Shown in pieces: positions 51,937-59,727 of a stretch of 64,000 bases of DNA. The DNA comes from an uncultured Collinsella sp. GTDB taxonomy: Bacteria; Actinomycetota; Coriobacteriia; Coriobacteriales; Coriobacteriaceae. The position numbers and the translations under genes are program-made. Numbering within the stretch: position 1 is the first letter of the stretch; each line of letters begins with the position of its first letter. Under the pieces are notes generated by a model. It searched no databases. It had not been told where the DNA came from and was given only the letters and a program-made list of their open reading frames with translations. The DNA lies in contig UQPP01000004.1 in assembly GCA_900543025.1 (NCBI GenBank), forward strand, positions 14,479 to 78,478, read 5' to 3'.

Positions 51937-52890
51937 ATGTTGAAGTACACGCTCAAACGTATAGGCGCGATGGTTCCGGTGATGCTAATCATCTCGGTCG
52001 TCGTGTTTTTGATTATCTACCTCACACCGGGTGACCCGGCCTCTTCGATGCTCGGCATGGAGGCTTCGGCCGACCAGATCGAGCGCGTCAACGATAGCCT
52101 GGGACTCAACGAGCCGCTGCCGCAGCGCTACGTTGAGTGGATGGGCGGCGTGCTTACCGGCGACCTGGGCGATTCGTATTTTATGCGCCAGCCCGTCACG
52201 CAGGCGATCGCCGAGCACTTTGGCCCCACGCTATCGCTCGCGCTTCTGGCACAGCTCATCGCGCTGTTGATTGCACTGCCCTGCGGCGTCGTCGCTGCCC
52301 TCAAACATGGGTCGCGCACCGACGCGGTCTTGCGTGTCGTTGCTCTTTTGGGCGTGGCGATACCCGGCTTTTTGATGGCGCTCATGCTTATGTGGCTGTT
52401 TGCCGTCACGTTGCGTGTGTTCCCGGTGGCCGGCTATGCTCCGCTATCGAAGGGCTGGTTCAGCCATTTACGCTATCTTGCGTTGCCGGCCATATCGCTT
52501 GGATGCGTGCAGGCGGCTCTGCTCATGCGCATGACCCGTTCGAGCGTGATCGAGGCCATGCAACTTGACTGCGTCAAGACGGCACGTGCCAAGGGCGTCT
52601 CCGAGGTTCGCGTGGTGCTGGCCCATGCCCTGCGCAACGCAGCGCTGCCGATTCTCACCTCGGTCGGCTATTCTTTTGGCGCCCTGATTACGGGCGCCGT
52701 GGTGACTGAGGCCATTTTTAATATCCCCGGTTTGGGCCAGCTGGTCACGAGCTCTATCGAGCGTCGCGACTATCCGGTGATTCAGGGCGTGCTGCTGGTC
52801 ATCGCCTTGTTGAATTCGGTGATCAATCTGGCCGTCGACCTTGCCTACGGCGCTTTTGACCCGCGCGCTCGCAAATGGGGCGATGCATGA
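51937..52890 (+). CDS. ABC transporter permease, DppB type
   Basis: 317-residue membrane subunit with six membrane segments. MLKYTLKRIGAMVPVMLIIS is the classical DppB/OppB start; the coupling helix DCVKTARAKGVSEVRVVLAHALRNA and ALITGAVVTEAIFNIPGLG follow. AGAGGGGAAA lies about ten bases before ATG 51937. A hairpin with GGCGTG/CACGCC arms (about 51859-51902) sits between the binding-protein gene and this one and may lower downstream expression. Confidence 0.94.
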   Translation: MLKYTLKRIGAMVPVMLIISVVVFLIIYLTPGDPASSMLGMEASADQIERVNDSLGLNEPLPQRYVEWMGGVLTGDLGDSYFMRQPVTQAIAEHFGPTLSLALLAQLIALLIALPCGVVAALKHGSRTDAVLRVVALLGVAIPGFLMALMLMWLFAVTLRVFPVAGYAPLSKGWFSHLRYLALPAISLGCVQAALLMRMTRSSVIEAMQLDCVKTARAKGVSEVRVVLAHALRNAALPILTSVGYSFGALITGAVVTEAIFNIPGLGQLVTSSIERRDYPVIQGVLLVIALLNSVINLAVDLAYGAFDPRARKWGDA

Positions 52891-53717
52891 TGGCAAACTT
52901 CAAGAAGGCTCTTGCCAACAAGGGGTTTGTGGTCGGCGGCTGCATTTTCCTGGCGATTGCGCTGATCGCGCTCGTCGGTCCGCTGGTGTGGACGGTTGAT
53001 CCCAATGCGCAGGAGATGACGTTACGACTTTCGGCACCTTCGCCCGCGCATCCCTTTGGCTGCGATGACTTTGGCCGCGACCTGCTTGCCCGCGTCATCG
53101 CGGGCGCGCGTGTGTCGCTTGGCGTCGGCATTGCCGTCACGCTCGCGACGAGTGCGCTCGGCCTGGTGATCGGTGCCTATGCGTGCTACAACGAGAGGCT
53201 CGACCATATTCTCATGCGCATCTGCGACGGCCTTATGTCCATTCCGGGTGTGCTTTTGGCCATCGCGCTCATGGCGATGATGGGGGCGAGCGTGTGGAAC
53301 GTTATCATTGCGCTCTCCATCGTCTATACGCCCAGCATGGCGCGCATCGTGCGCTCGCGTGCGATGGTGGTCAAGGAGGAGCCCTTTGTGGAGGCCCTGC
53401 GCGTGCAGGGCGCCTCGACCGCGCGCATCGTGTGGCTGCATATCGTGCCCAACGTTATGGCACCCTTCCTGGTGCAGACGACCTTTGTCTTTGCCGAGGC
53501 CGTGCTTTCGGAGGCCGCCCTCTCGTTTCTGGGCCTGGGTATCAAGGCACCCGACGCCAGCTGGGGAAACATCCTGCAGGCAGGCAAGAACGTGATGCGC
53601 AAAGCCTGGTGGATGATCTTCTTCCCGGCTATCGCCATCATCGCGAGCGTGCTTTCGCTGAACCTTGCCGGCGACGGCCTGCGCGACGCCCTCGACCCCA
53701 AGACCAAGGAGGACTAG
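52887..53717 (+). CDS. ABC transporter permease, DppC type
   Basis: 276-residue membrane subunit pairing with the DppB-type permease. The DppC hallmarks HPFGCDDFGRDLLARVIAGAR and VVKEEPFVEALRVQGAS are seen, and EAVLSEAALSFLGLGIKAPD is the family signature. The start overlaps the previous stop by four bases (ATGA, ATG 52887 or 52890), indicating translational coupling. Confidence 0.94.
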   Translation: MMANFKKALANKGFVVGGCIFLAIALIALVGPLVWTVDPNAQEMTLRLSAPSPAHPFGCDDFGRDLLARVIAGARVSLGVGIAVTLATSALGLVIGAYACYNERLDHILMRICDGLMSIPGVLLAIALMAMMGASVWNVIIALSIVYTPSMARIVRSRAMVVKEEPFVEALRVQGASTARIVWLHIVPNVMAPFLVQTTFVFAEAVLSEAALSFLGLGIKAPDASWGNILQAGKNVMRKAWWMIFFPAIAIIASVLSLNLAGDGLRDALDPKTKED

Positions 53718-53720
53718 CCC

Positions 53721-54716
53721 ATGAGCGAACATCTTTTGGACGTGCGCGACCTGTGCATCTCGTTTGTGGGCCGCGATGGCAACGCGCTGGAAGCCGTCAA
53801 CAAACTCAACCTACATATCGATACCGGCGAGATCGTTGGTGTTGTCGGCGAGTCCGGCTGCGGTAAGTCGGTGTTTGCCCAGAGTGTCATGCGCCTATTG
53901 GAGCATGAACAGAAGATGGCCTATACCGGTCAGATTCTCTTTGACGGGGAGGACCTGCTCGCGCGCCCGCTCAAGCGCATGCGCGAGGTGCGCGGCTGCG
54001 ACATTGCCATGATTTTCCAGGACCCGCTGTCCTCACTCAACCCCGTCATGACGGTGGGTGCGCAGGTTATTGAGGCAGTGCGGGCCCACCGTAAGGTGAG
54101 CCGACGCGAAGCCCGCAACGAGGCTCTATCGCTGTTGGAGCGTGTGGGAATTCGAGATGCCGCGGCTCGCTTCGACATGTATCCGGGCGATTTTAGCGGC
54201 GGTATGCGCCAGCGCGTGATGATTGCCATGGCGCTTGCCGGTCATCCGCGACTGCTTATCGCCGACGAGCCCACCACGGCACTCGACACGACGACTCAAA
54301 AACAGATTTTGGATCTCCTACGTGACCTCAACAGTTCTGAGGGCATGGCGGTGCTTTTTATCAGCCATGATTTGGGTGTCGTCACGAGCATCTGCTCGCG
54401 CGTGCACGTCATGTATCTGGGCCAAATCGTAGAAGAGATCGATGCCTGCGGCCTTATGGAGCGCCCGAGCCACCCGTATGCCCAGGGGCTCATCGCGAGC
54501 ATTCCGCCGCTCGAAGGCGAGCGAGTTGACACGCTGGCGGATATTCCGGGCACAGTGCCGCCGCTTACGGCAATACCCTGTGGATGTCGCTTTGCGCCCC
54601 GTTGTGCCCGGGCGGACGAGCGTTGCCGCGCGCAGGAGCCTCCGCTGGTTGCCGTGAATGCGTGCGACCGGTCCAAATGCTGGCTTGTCGAGAAAGGGGA
54701 GTGCCATGGCTGTTGA
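53721..54716 (+). CDS. ABC transporter ATP-binding protein, DppD type
   Basis: 331-residue ATPase. Walker A GESGCGKS (about 42-49), QDPLSSLNPVMTVG, signature FSGGMRQR (about 158), Walker B LLIADEPTTALD. The C-terminal oligopeptide-transporter extension has CGCRFAPRCARADERC, with the Cys residues that often bind an iron-sulfur cluster in DppD/OppD. It starts three bases after the permease gene and overlaps the next ATPase by eleven bases. Confidence 0.94.
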   Translation: MSEHLLDVRDLCISFVGRDGNALEAVNKLNLHIDTGEIVGVVGESGCGKSVFAQSVMRLLEHEQKMAYTGQILFDGEDLLARPLKRMREVRGCDIAMIFQDPLSSLNPVMTVGAQVIEAVRAHRKVSRREARNEALSLLERVGIRDAAARFDMYPGDFSGGMRQRVMIAMALAGHPRLLIADEPTTALDTTTQKQILDLLRDLNSSEGMAVLFISHDLGVVTSICSRVHVMYLGQIVEEIDACGLMERPSHPYAQGLIASIPPLEGERVDTLADIPGTVPPLTAIPCGCRFAPRCARADERCRAQEPPLVAVNACDRSKCWLVEKGECHGC

Positions 54717-55491
54717 TAGCGAAGCCCTGCTTAGGGTCTCACATCTGACTAAAACGTATCCCATGCCGGGCTCAGGTTTTAAGCGTCAGGCCTTTACCGC
54801 CGTGGACGACCTGTCGTTTGAGATAGCGCCGGGCGAGGTCTATGGCCTGGTTGGCGAATCCGGATCGGGCAAGTCGACGACTGGACGCCTGATCTGTGGT
54901 CTCGAGCGTGCGGATTCCGGCTCGATTGTCTATCGCGGGCACGACCTCGCCACGATGTCGGAGCGCGAACGCAAGCCGTTTCGCCGCGAGATCCAGCTGG
55001 TATTCCAGGATAGCTCTACGGCTTTTGACCCGCGCAACCGTGTCGGCCGCATTTTGGAGGAGCCGCTGATTATCGCCGGCGTGCGCGATGCGGATGAGCG
55101 CCATGAGCGCGCGCTCTCGGCCCTGGCCTCGGTCGGCCTTCTGGCGGATCATTATGACCGCTATCCGCATGACCTTTCGGGGGGACAGCGTCAGCGACTC
55201 AATCTGGCACGGGCGCTTATTTGCGAGCCGCGCCTTGTGGTATGCGACGAGCCGGTCTCGGCGCTTGACGTGTCCGTTCAGGCCCAAGTGCTCAACTTGC
55301 TTCGCGACCTGCAGCGCACGACGGGCGTGGCGCTGCTGTTTATCACGCATGATATGCGTGTGGTTCGGCATATGTCCGACCGGATTGGCGTGCTCTACCA
55401 CGGTCGTCTTGTCGAGGAAGGCGCGGCCGAGGACGTGATCGCGCACCCGAGCGATCCGTATACGCAGGAGCTTATCGACGCCATTCCCTAG
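54706..55491 (+). CDS. ABC transporter ATP-binding protein, DppF type
   Basis: 261-residue second ATPase of the importer. It has the Walker A GESGSGKSTTGR (about 51-62), FQDSSTAFDPRNRVG, signature LSGGQRQR (about 157), Walker B LVVCDEPVSALD and DVIAHPSDPYTQELI at the end, but lacks a long C-terminal Cys extension. AAAGGGGAG precedes ATG 54706 inside the previous gene. It completes a five-gene transporter placed between two double-cubane genes. Confidence 0.94.
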   Translation: MAVDSEALLRVSHLTKTYPMPGSGFKRQAFTAVDDLSFEIAPGEVYGLVGESGSGKSTTGRLICGLERADSGSIVYRGHDLATMSERERKPFRREIQLVFQDSSTAFDPRNRVGRILEEPLIIAGVRDADERHERALSALASVGLLADHYDRYPHDLSGGQRQRLNLARALICEPRLVVCDEPVSALDVSVQAQVLNLLRDLQRTTGVALLFITHDMRVVRHMSDRIGVLYHGRLVEEGAAEDVIAHPSDPYTQELIDAIP

Positions 55492-55567
55492 AGGATGCTT
55501 CCTTTTGGGTATGGCGTGGGTTTGTTGTTTAATTGTCGGTATATCGGTGCAAGAGAGGGGAACTACT

Positions 55568-56731
55568 ATGGCCGATATCGAGGAGCAGCCGTTGCCGCGC
55601 ACGTTTGAGGAGTTCAACGAGCAACGCAAGGCGGCGTTTATTCGCGTCAAGGATTATAAGCAGGCGGGTAATCGCCTGGTCGGCTTTTTGTGCAGCTATA
55701 CGCCGCTCGAGATCATCGATGCCGCGGGCGCCGCAAGTGTCGCTCTGTGCGGTACGTCCGATGAAGTGATTCCCGAGGCCGAGAAGGTGCTGCCGGCTAA
55801 CCTCTGCCCGCTTATCAAGTCGACGTACGGCTTTGCCTACTCGCAAAAGTGCCCGTTTACGTACTTTAGCGACATGATCATCGGTGAGACCACCTGCGAC
55901 GGCAAGAAGAAGATGTACGAGCTACTCAACGAGCTCAAGCGCACGCACATTCTGCATCTTCCGCAGGGTCGCGACCGCGCCTACGAGCGCGAGGGCTGGT
56001 ACGAGGAGTGCCGCCTGCTCAAGGAGGAGCTCGAGGGCTTCTACGGCATCACGATTACCGACGATGATCTGCGCGCTGCCGTCCGACGTCGCAACCGTCT
56101 GCGTGCGGCGCAGCTCGAGATGTTTGCGCTTCAGGCCAACCAGCCTGCGGCCATGAGCGGCGTCGACCTGATGAGCACCATGTTTGCCGGTACGTTTAGC
56201 TTTGATATCGAGGCCTATACGCAGCAGCTGGAGCAAAAGGTTGCCAAGCTGCGCGAGGCCTACGACGCGGGCGAGCGTCCGGTTGCGGCGGATGCCAAGC
56301 GCATTCTGATCACCGGCTGCCCGGTGGGCGGCGTAATCAACAAGATCGGTCGTACCATCGAGTCCAACGGCGGTGTGGTCGTGTGCATGGACGACTGCTC
56401 GGGCGAGCGTACGGCCGCCATGATGATCGACCCGGAGGCTCCTGACATCCTGCGCGCCATTGCCGACCGCTACCTCGACATTAACTGCTCGGTCATGACG
56501 CCCAATGACGGTCGTATGGAAAATACACTGGCCATGTGCGAGAAGTATCACGTCGATGGCGTAGTGGAGAGCGTGCTCCAGGCGTGCCACACCTTTAACG
56601 TGGAGAGTGCCCGCATGCAGGAGGCTGTCGAGGGTGCGAGCATTCCGTACATGAAGATCGAGACCGATTACAGCAATGGCGACATGGGCCAGATCGAGAC
56701 CCGCATCGCCGCCTTTATCGAGACTCTCTAG
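55568..56731 (+). CDS. Double-cubane-cluster reductase, HgdB-like (second copy)
   Basis: 387-residue paralogue of the protein at 48819, with the same architecture: FLCSYTPLEIIDAAG, NLCPLIKSTYGFAYSQKCPF, GETTCDGKKKMYELL (about 103-117), CMDDCSGERT, DINCSVMTPNDGRM and a C-terminal YSNGDMGQIETRIAAFIETL. It is about 40 residues shorter at the N-terminus than the first copy. AGAGGGGAAC precedes ATG 55568, the same leader sequence as in the first copy. The activator gene follows after 156 bases containing a compound hairpin, and this copy is its likeliest direct partner. Confidence 0.9.
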   Translation: MADIEEQPLPRTFEEFNEQRKAAFIRVKDYKQAGNRLVGFLCSYTPLEIIDAAGAASVALCGTSDEVIPEAEKVLPANLCPLIKSTYGFAYSQKCPFTYFSDMIIGETTCDGKKKMYELLNELKRTHILHLPQGRDRAYEREGWYEECRLLKEELEGFYGITITDDDLRAAVRRRNRLRAAQLEMFALQANQPAAMSGVDLMSTMFAGTFSFDIEAYTQQLEQKVAKLREAYDAGERPVAADAKRILITGCPVGGVINKIGRTIESNGGVVVCMDDCSGERTAAMMIDPEAPDILRAIADRYLDINCSVMTPNDGRMENTLAMCEKYHVDGVVESVLQACHTFNVESARMQEAVEGASIPYMKIETDYSNGDMGQIETRIAAFIETL

Positions 56732-56735
56732 CTTC

Positions 56736-56825
56736 CTCAGGCACCGGATCTTGCCCCTCAAACCGTCGGTTTGCGCACTCAAAGTGCGCTTCGCTTCTCT
56801 TTCGGGGCAATCTCCGGCACCTGAG
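56736..56825 (+). ncRNA. Compound hairpin between reductase and activator genes
   Basis: Nested stems enclose about 90 bases: CTCAGG/CCTGAG (56736-56741 with 56820-56825), CCGG/CCGG across a symmetric CA/CA internal loop, TTGCCCC/GGGGCAA (56751-56757 with 56804-56810) and an inner GCGCAC-tcaaa-GTGCGC hairpin (56773-56789). No T-run follows. It may be a cis-regulatory RNA or a processing/attenuation element that sets the reductase-to-activator ratio; this is not a known family to me. Confidence 0.55.
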
Positions 56826-56887
56826 AAACCTAGAGCTAAGGCGCCTGAACGTGCCGCTACCTTTGATGTTTAGATTGGGAGAGAGCC

Positions 56888-57652
56888 ATGATAGGGATCG
56901 GGATCGATATCGGGTCTACGGCGGCTAAGGCTGCCGTGGTCGATGGGGAGGGTTCGGTGGCGTGGACGTGCGTGCAGCCAACCGGGTTCTCCTCGGTCGA
57001 TGCTTCCGAGCGACTGCGCGAGGCACTGGCAGCGGCGGGCTATGACGTGGCTGCCGACAACGTGCGTGTGGTCGCGACTGGCTACGGCCGTGTTGCCGTG
57101 CCCTATGCACACAAGGTCGTGACCGAGATCACCTGCCACGGTACCGGTGCCGTGCGTCTGTTTGGCGACCATGGCACCGTGATCGATGTGGGTGGTCAGG
57201 ACACCAAGGTCATCCAGCTTAAAGGCGGCCGCGTGGCCAAATTTGCCATGAACGACAAGTGCGCCGCCGGCACGGGGCGCTTTTTGGAGATCATGGCCGA
57301 CCGCCTGGGCATTTCCCAGCAGCAGATGGCCGACCTGGCGCGTTCCGGCGAGCCCACCAAGATCAGCAGTATGTGCACGGTCTTTGCCGAAAGCGAGGTC
57401 ATCAGCCTGATCGGTCGCGGTGAGCCGCGCGAGAACATTGCGCGTGGCGTGATCGACAGCGTGGTCTCGCGCGTGGCGACCATGGCCGGGCAGGCCGCGG
57501 GCGCCCCGTACTACCTGACCGGTGGCCTGTGCGAGAACGCCTTCGTGGTGGAGCGGTTGGGCGAGCTGCTGGGGTCGCCGGTGACCACCTCGCCCCAGGC
57601 TCGCTTTGCCGGTGCCATCGGCGCGGCGATTCGCGCACAGGCGCTCAATTAA
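56888..57652 (+). CDS. ATP-dependent activator of dehydratase/double-cubane reductase (BadF/HgdC family)
   Basis: 254-residue ASKHA-fold ATPase that, as a dimer with one [4Fe-4S] cluster, drives electrons into HgdB-type proteins. The phosphate-1 loop IGIDIGSTAAKAA is at residues 3-15, IDVGGQDTK at about 99-107. Cluster Cys lie in NDKCAAGTGRFLEIM (about 125) and SSMCTVFAESEV (about 163), and LTGGLCENAFVV follows. GGAGAGAG precedes ATG 56888. It is the only activator in the window, so it probably serves both reductases. Confidence 0.93.
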   Translation: MIGIGIDIGSTAAKAAVVDGEGSVAWTCVQPTGFSSVDASERLREALAAAGYDVAADNVRVVATGYGRVAVPYAHKVVTEITCHGTGAVRLFGDHGTVIDVGGQDTKVIQLKGGRVAKFAMNDKCAAGTGRFLEIMADRLGISQQQMADLARSGEPTKISSMCTVFAESEVISLIGRGEPRENIARGVIDSVVSRVATMAGQAAGAPYYLTGGLCENAFVVERLGELLGSPVTTSPQARFAGAIGAAIRAQALN

Positions 57653-57722
57653 TGCATCCGCCGCAGGCTCGCATTCATGCGTATACTGGGAGAAAATGAT
57701 TGACCGATGAGAGGAGGTATCG

Positions 57723-58772
57723 ATGGCTGACGATCAGATTAAGCTCACGTCTATGACTGCCGCGAGCGGTTGAGCCGCTAAGTTGGCTCCTGGAGCCCTC
57801 GCCCAGGTCCTGGGCGATTTACCCAATGTGCATAACGACAACTTGCTCGTGGGGTTCGATACCTCCGACGATGCGAGCGTCTTCCGCGTAGGGGAGAACC
57901 TGGGGCTCGTGCAGTCCATCGACTTCTTCCCACCGATGGTCGACGACCCGTTTCTGTTCGGCCAGATTGCCGCGGCAAACTCACTGTCGGACATCTACGC
58001 CATGGGCGGGCGGCCGAGCCATGCCATGAACTTGCTGTGCATCCCGAGCTGTCTGGGCGTTGAGGTTGCCGGTCAGATTCTGGCGGGCGGCGCCGACAAG
58101 TGCGTCGAGGCGGGTTGCTCCATCGCGGGCGGCCACACCATCAACGACGACGAGCCCAAGTACGGCCTGTCCGTGAGCGGGTTTGTCGCGCTCGACCGCA
58201 TGCTCGCCAACAGCGGTGCTCGCGTGGGCGATGCGTTGCTGCTGACCAAGGCGATCGGCTCGGGCATCATCACCACGGCCATTAAGGGCGAGCTCATCGA
58301 GCAGGACGAGGCCGCAGCCATGTTTGACTCGATGCGCACCCTCAACGAGGCGCCGATTCGTCTGGCAGAGGGACTTGAGCTTCACGGCTGCACCGACATC
58401 ACGGGCTTTGGCTTGATCGGGCATGCGTGCGAGATGGCCGAGGGCTCGGGCGTGCAGATTGAGCTTGCGTCGGGGGCGGTGCCGCTCTTTGACCAGGTGC
58501 TTGACATGGCGCGCCTAGGCATTATCCCTGCCGGCGCCTACCGCAACCAGGACTTCTTTGGCCCGCGCGTGGCGGCCGACGATGACCTGGAGCCGGGCAT
58601 GTTGGATGTGCTGTACGATCCGCAGACCTCGGGCGGTTTGCTCATCGCGGCGCCTGCTGCCGATGTGGATGAGCTTGCGCGTCGCCTGGATGCCGAAGGA
58701 CGTATCGCCGCCGTCGTCGGTCGCGTGTGCGAGCCGGTGCCAGGCGGTCCTGCCGTCCACGTTGTACGTTAA
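57723..58772 (+). CDS. selD: Selenide, water dikinase, selenocysteine-containing
   Basis: Makes selenophosphate from selenide and ATP, 349 residues. The frame from ATG 57723 (GAGGAGGT eight bases upstream) meets an in-frame TGA at 57771-57773, codon 17. The context is MTAASG-TGA-AAK, matching the catalytic Cys17/Lys20 of E. coli SelD, so TGA is read as Sec17. Downstream: GFDTSDDASVF, the Gly-rich GGRPSHAMNL and GGHTINDDEPKYGLSV. Starting at TTG 57783 would delete the active site. It heads a four-gene selenium cluster with yedF, the DUF3343 gene and an aminotransferase. Confidence 0.95.
57774..57816 (+). promoter_or_regulatory. Candidate bacterial SECIS element in selD
   Basis: GCCC-AGGTCCT-GGGC (57801-57815) forms a stem whose loop carries GGTC, as in the E. 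coli fdhF SECIS loop, about 32 bases after the TGA. A second hairpin GGCT/AGCC (57785-57797) lies between. SelB would bind here. The position lies within the known working range; the structure is drawn by eye. Confidence 0.6.
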
Positions 58773-58829
58773 CGACACGTTTATTGAGCTATATACCGTT
58801 CTAAAACGATTTATTCGAAAGGAAAAACT

Positions 58830-59456
58830 ATGTCTACCAAAATTGAAGTCAATGCCATGGGCGATGCCTGCCCGTTGCCCGTCGTCAAGACGCTCAAAGC
58901 CCTGAAGCAGCTCGATGGCGAGGGCGCCGTCGTGACCTCGGTCGACAACGAGACCGCCGTCAAGAACATCTCCAAGATGGCGCAGGAGAAGGGCTGCACG
59001 GCCTCGGTCGAGAAGGTTTCTGACGCCGAGTGGCACGTGACCGTGGCGACCTCTGGCGCCGTTGCCGTGGCCGATCCCGAGCAGGATGGCGCTGCCTTCT
59101 GTGATGCCAGCGGCGGCAAGGGCAAGCTCGTCATTTCCGTCTACACCGACTGCATGGGCCGTGGCGACGACGAGCTGGGCCACAAGCTCATGAAGGCGTT
59201 TATCTTTGCCGTGACGCAGCAGGAGGAGCTGCCCGCGACCATGCTGTTCTACAACGGCGGCGCCAAGCTCACCGTCGAGGGCTCGCCGGTGCTTGATGAC
59301 CTGAAGGGCCTGGCCGAGCAGGGTGTCGAGATTCTCACCTGCGGTACCTGCCTGGACCACTACGGCATTAAAGACCAGCTTGCGGTGGGCGAGGTCACCA
59401 ACATGTACGTGATCGTGGAGAAGATGGAGCAGGCCGTGCGCGTCGTGCGCCCGTAG
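58830..59456 (+). CDS. yedF: Sulfurtransferase-like selenium metabolism protein YedF
   Basis: 208 residues: an N-terminal TusA-like domain (about 1-75) with MGDACPLPVVKTLKAL (the CPxP motif), then a DsrE-like domain (about 95-208) with a LTCGTCLDHYGI Cys pair (about 168-180). The two-domain form is found beside selD in selenium-using anaerobes and may carry or deliver selenium. GAAAGGAAAA precedes ATG 58830, 57 bases after selD. Confidence 0.92.
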   Translation: MSTKIEVNAMGDACPLPVVKTLKALKQLDGEGAVVTSVDNETAVKNISKMAQEKGCTASVEKVSDAEWHVTVATSGAVAVADPEQDGAAFCDASGGKGKLVISVYTDCMGRGDDELGHKLMKAFIFAVTQQEELPATMLFYNGGAKLTVEGSPVLDDLKGLAEQGVEILTCGTCLDHYGIKDQLAVGEVTNMYVIVEKMEQAVRVVRP

Positions 59457-59475
59457 CGTATTGGTTGGAGTTGCC

Positions 59476-59727
59476 ATGAGGGAGAAGCGCCCGGCGCTTG
59501 TCATCACGTTTCCCACCACGGCGGCCGCCATGGGTTGCGAGTCCCTGTGCATCGAGCGCGGCCTTCCCGGGCGAACGATTCCCGTGCCCGGGGAGGTCGC
59601 TGCCGGCTGCGGTCTGGCGTGGAAGGCGTTGCCTGCCGATGAGGACCTGCTACGCGGCGAACTCGCCGCGGCGGGCGTTCCCACCGAGGGCTTTACGGTG
59701 ATTGACATGTGGGAGGTCGTGCGATGA
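59476..59727 (+). CDS. DUF3343 putative Se/S carrier protein
   Basis: 83-residue protein of the DUF3343 family, which co-occurs with yedF and selD. It has ALVITFPTTAAAMGCESLC (about 7-25), RTIPVPGEVAAGCGLAWKAL (about 34-53) with the conserved Cys, and a C-terminal helix. It is thought to carry a chalcogen on cysteine; unproven. Start 59476 follows GGAG by five bases. Its stop overlaps the start of the next gene by four bases. Confidence 0.88.
   Translation: MREKRPALVITFPTTAAAMGCESLCIERGLPGRTIPVPGEVAAGCGLAWKALPADEDLLRGELAAAGVPTEGFTVIDMWEVVR

Noticed and set aside
57723..57782. Frameshift or nonsense pseudogene in selD
   Set aside because: The frame is intact on both sides of TGA, which falls exactly on the catalytic residue in a selenium gene cluster; recoding as selenocysteine explains it.
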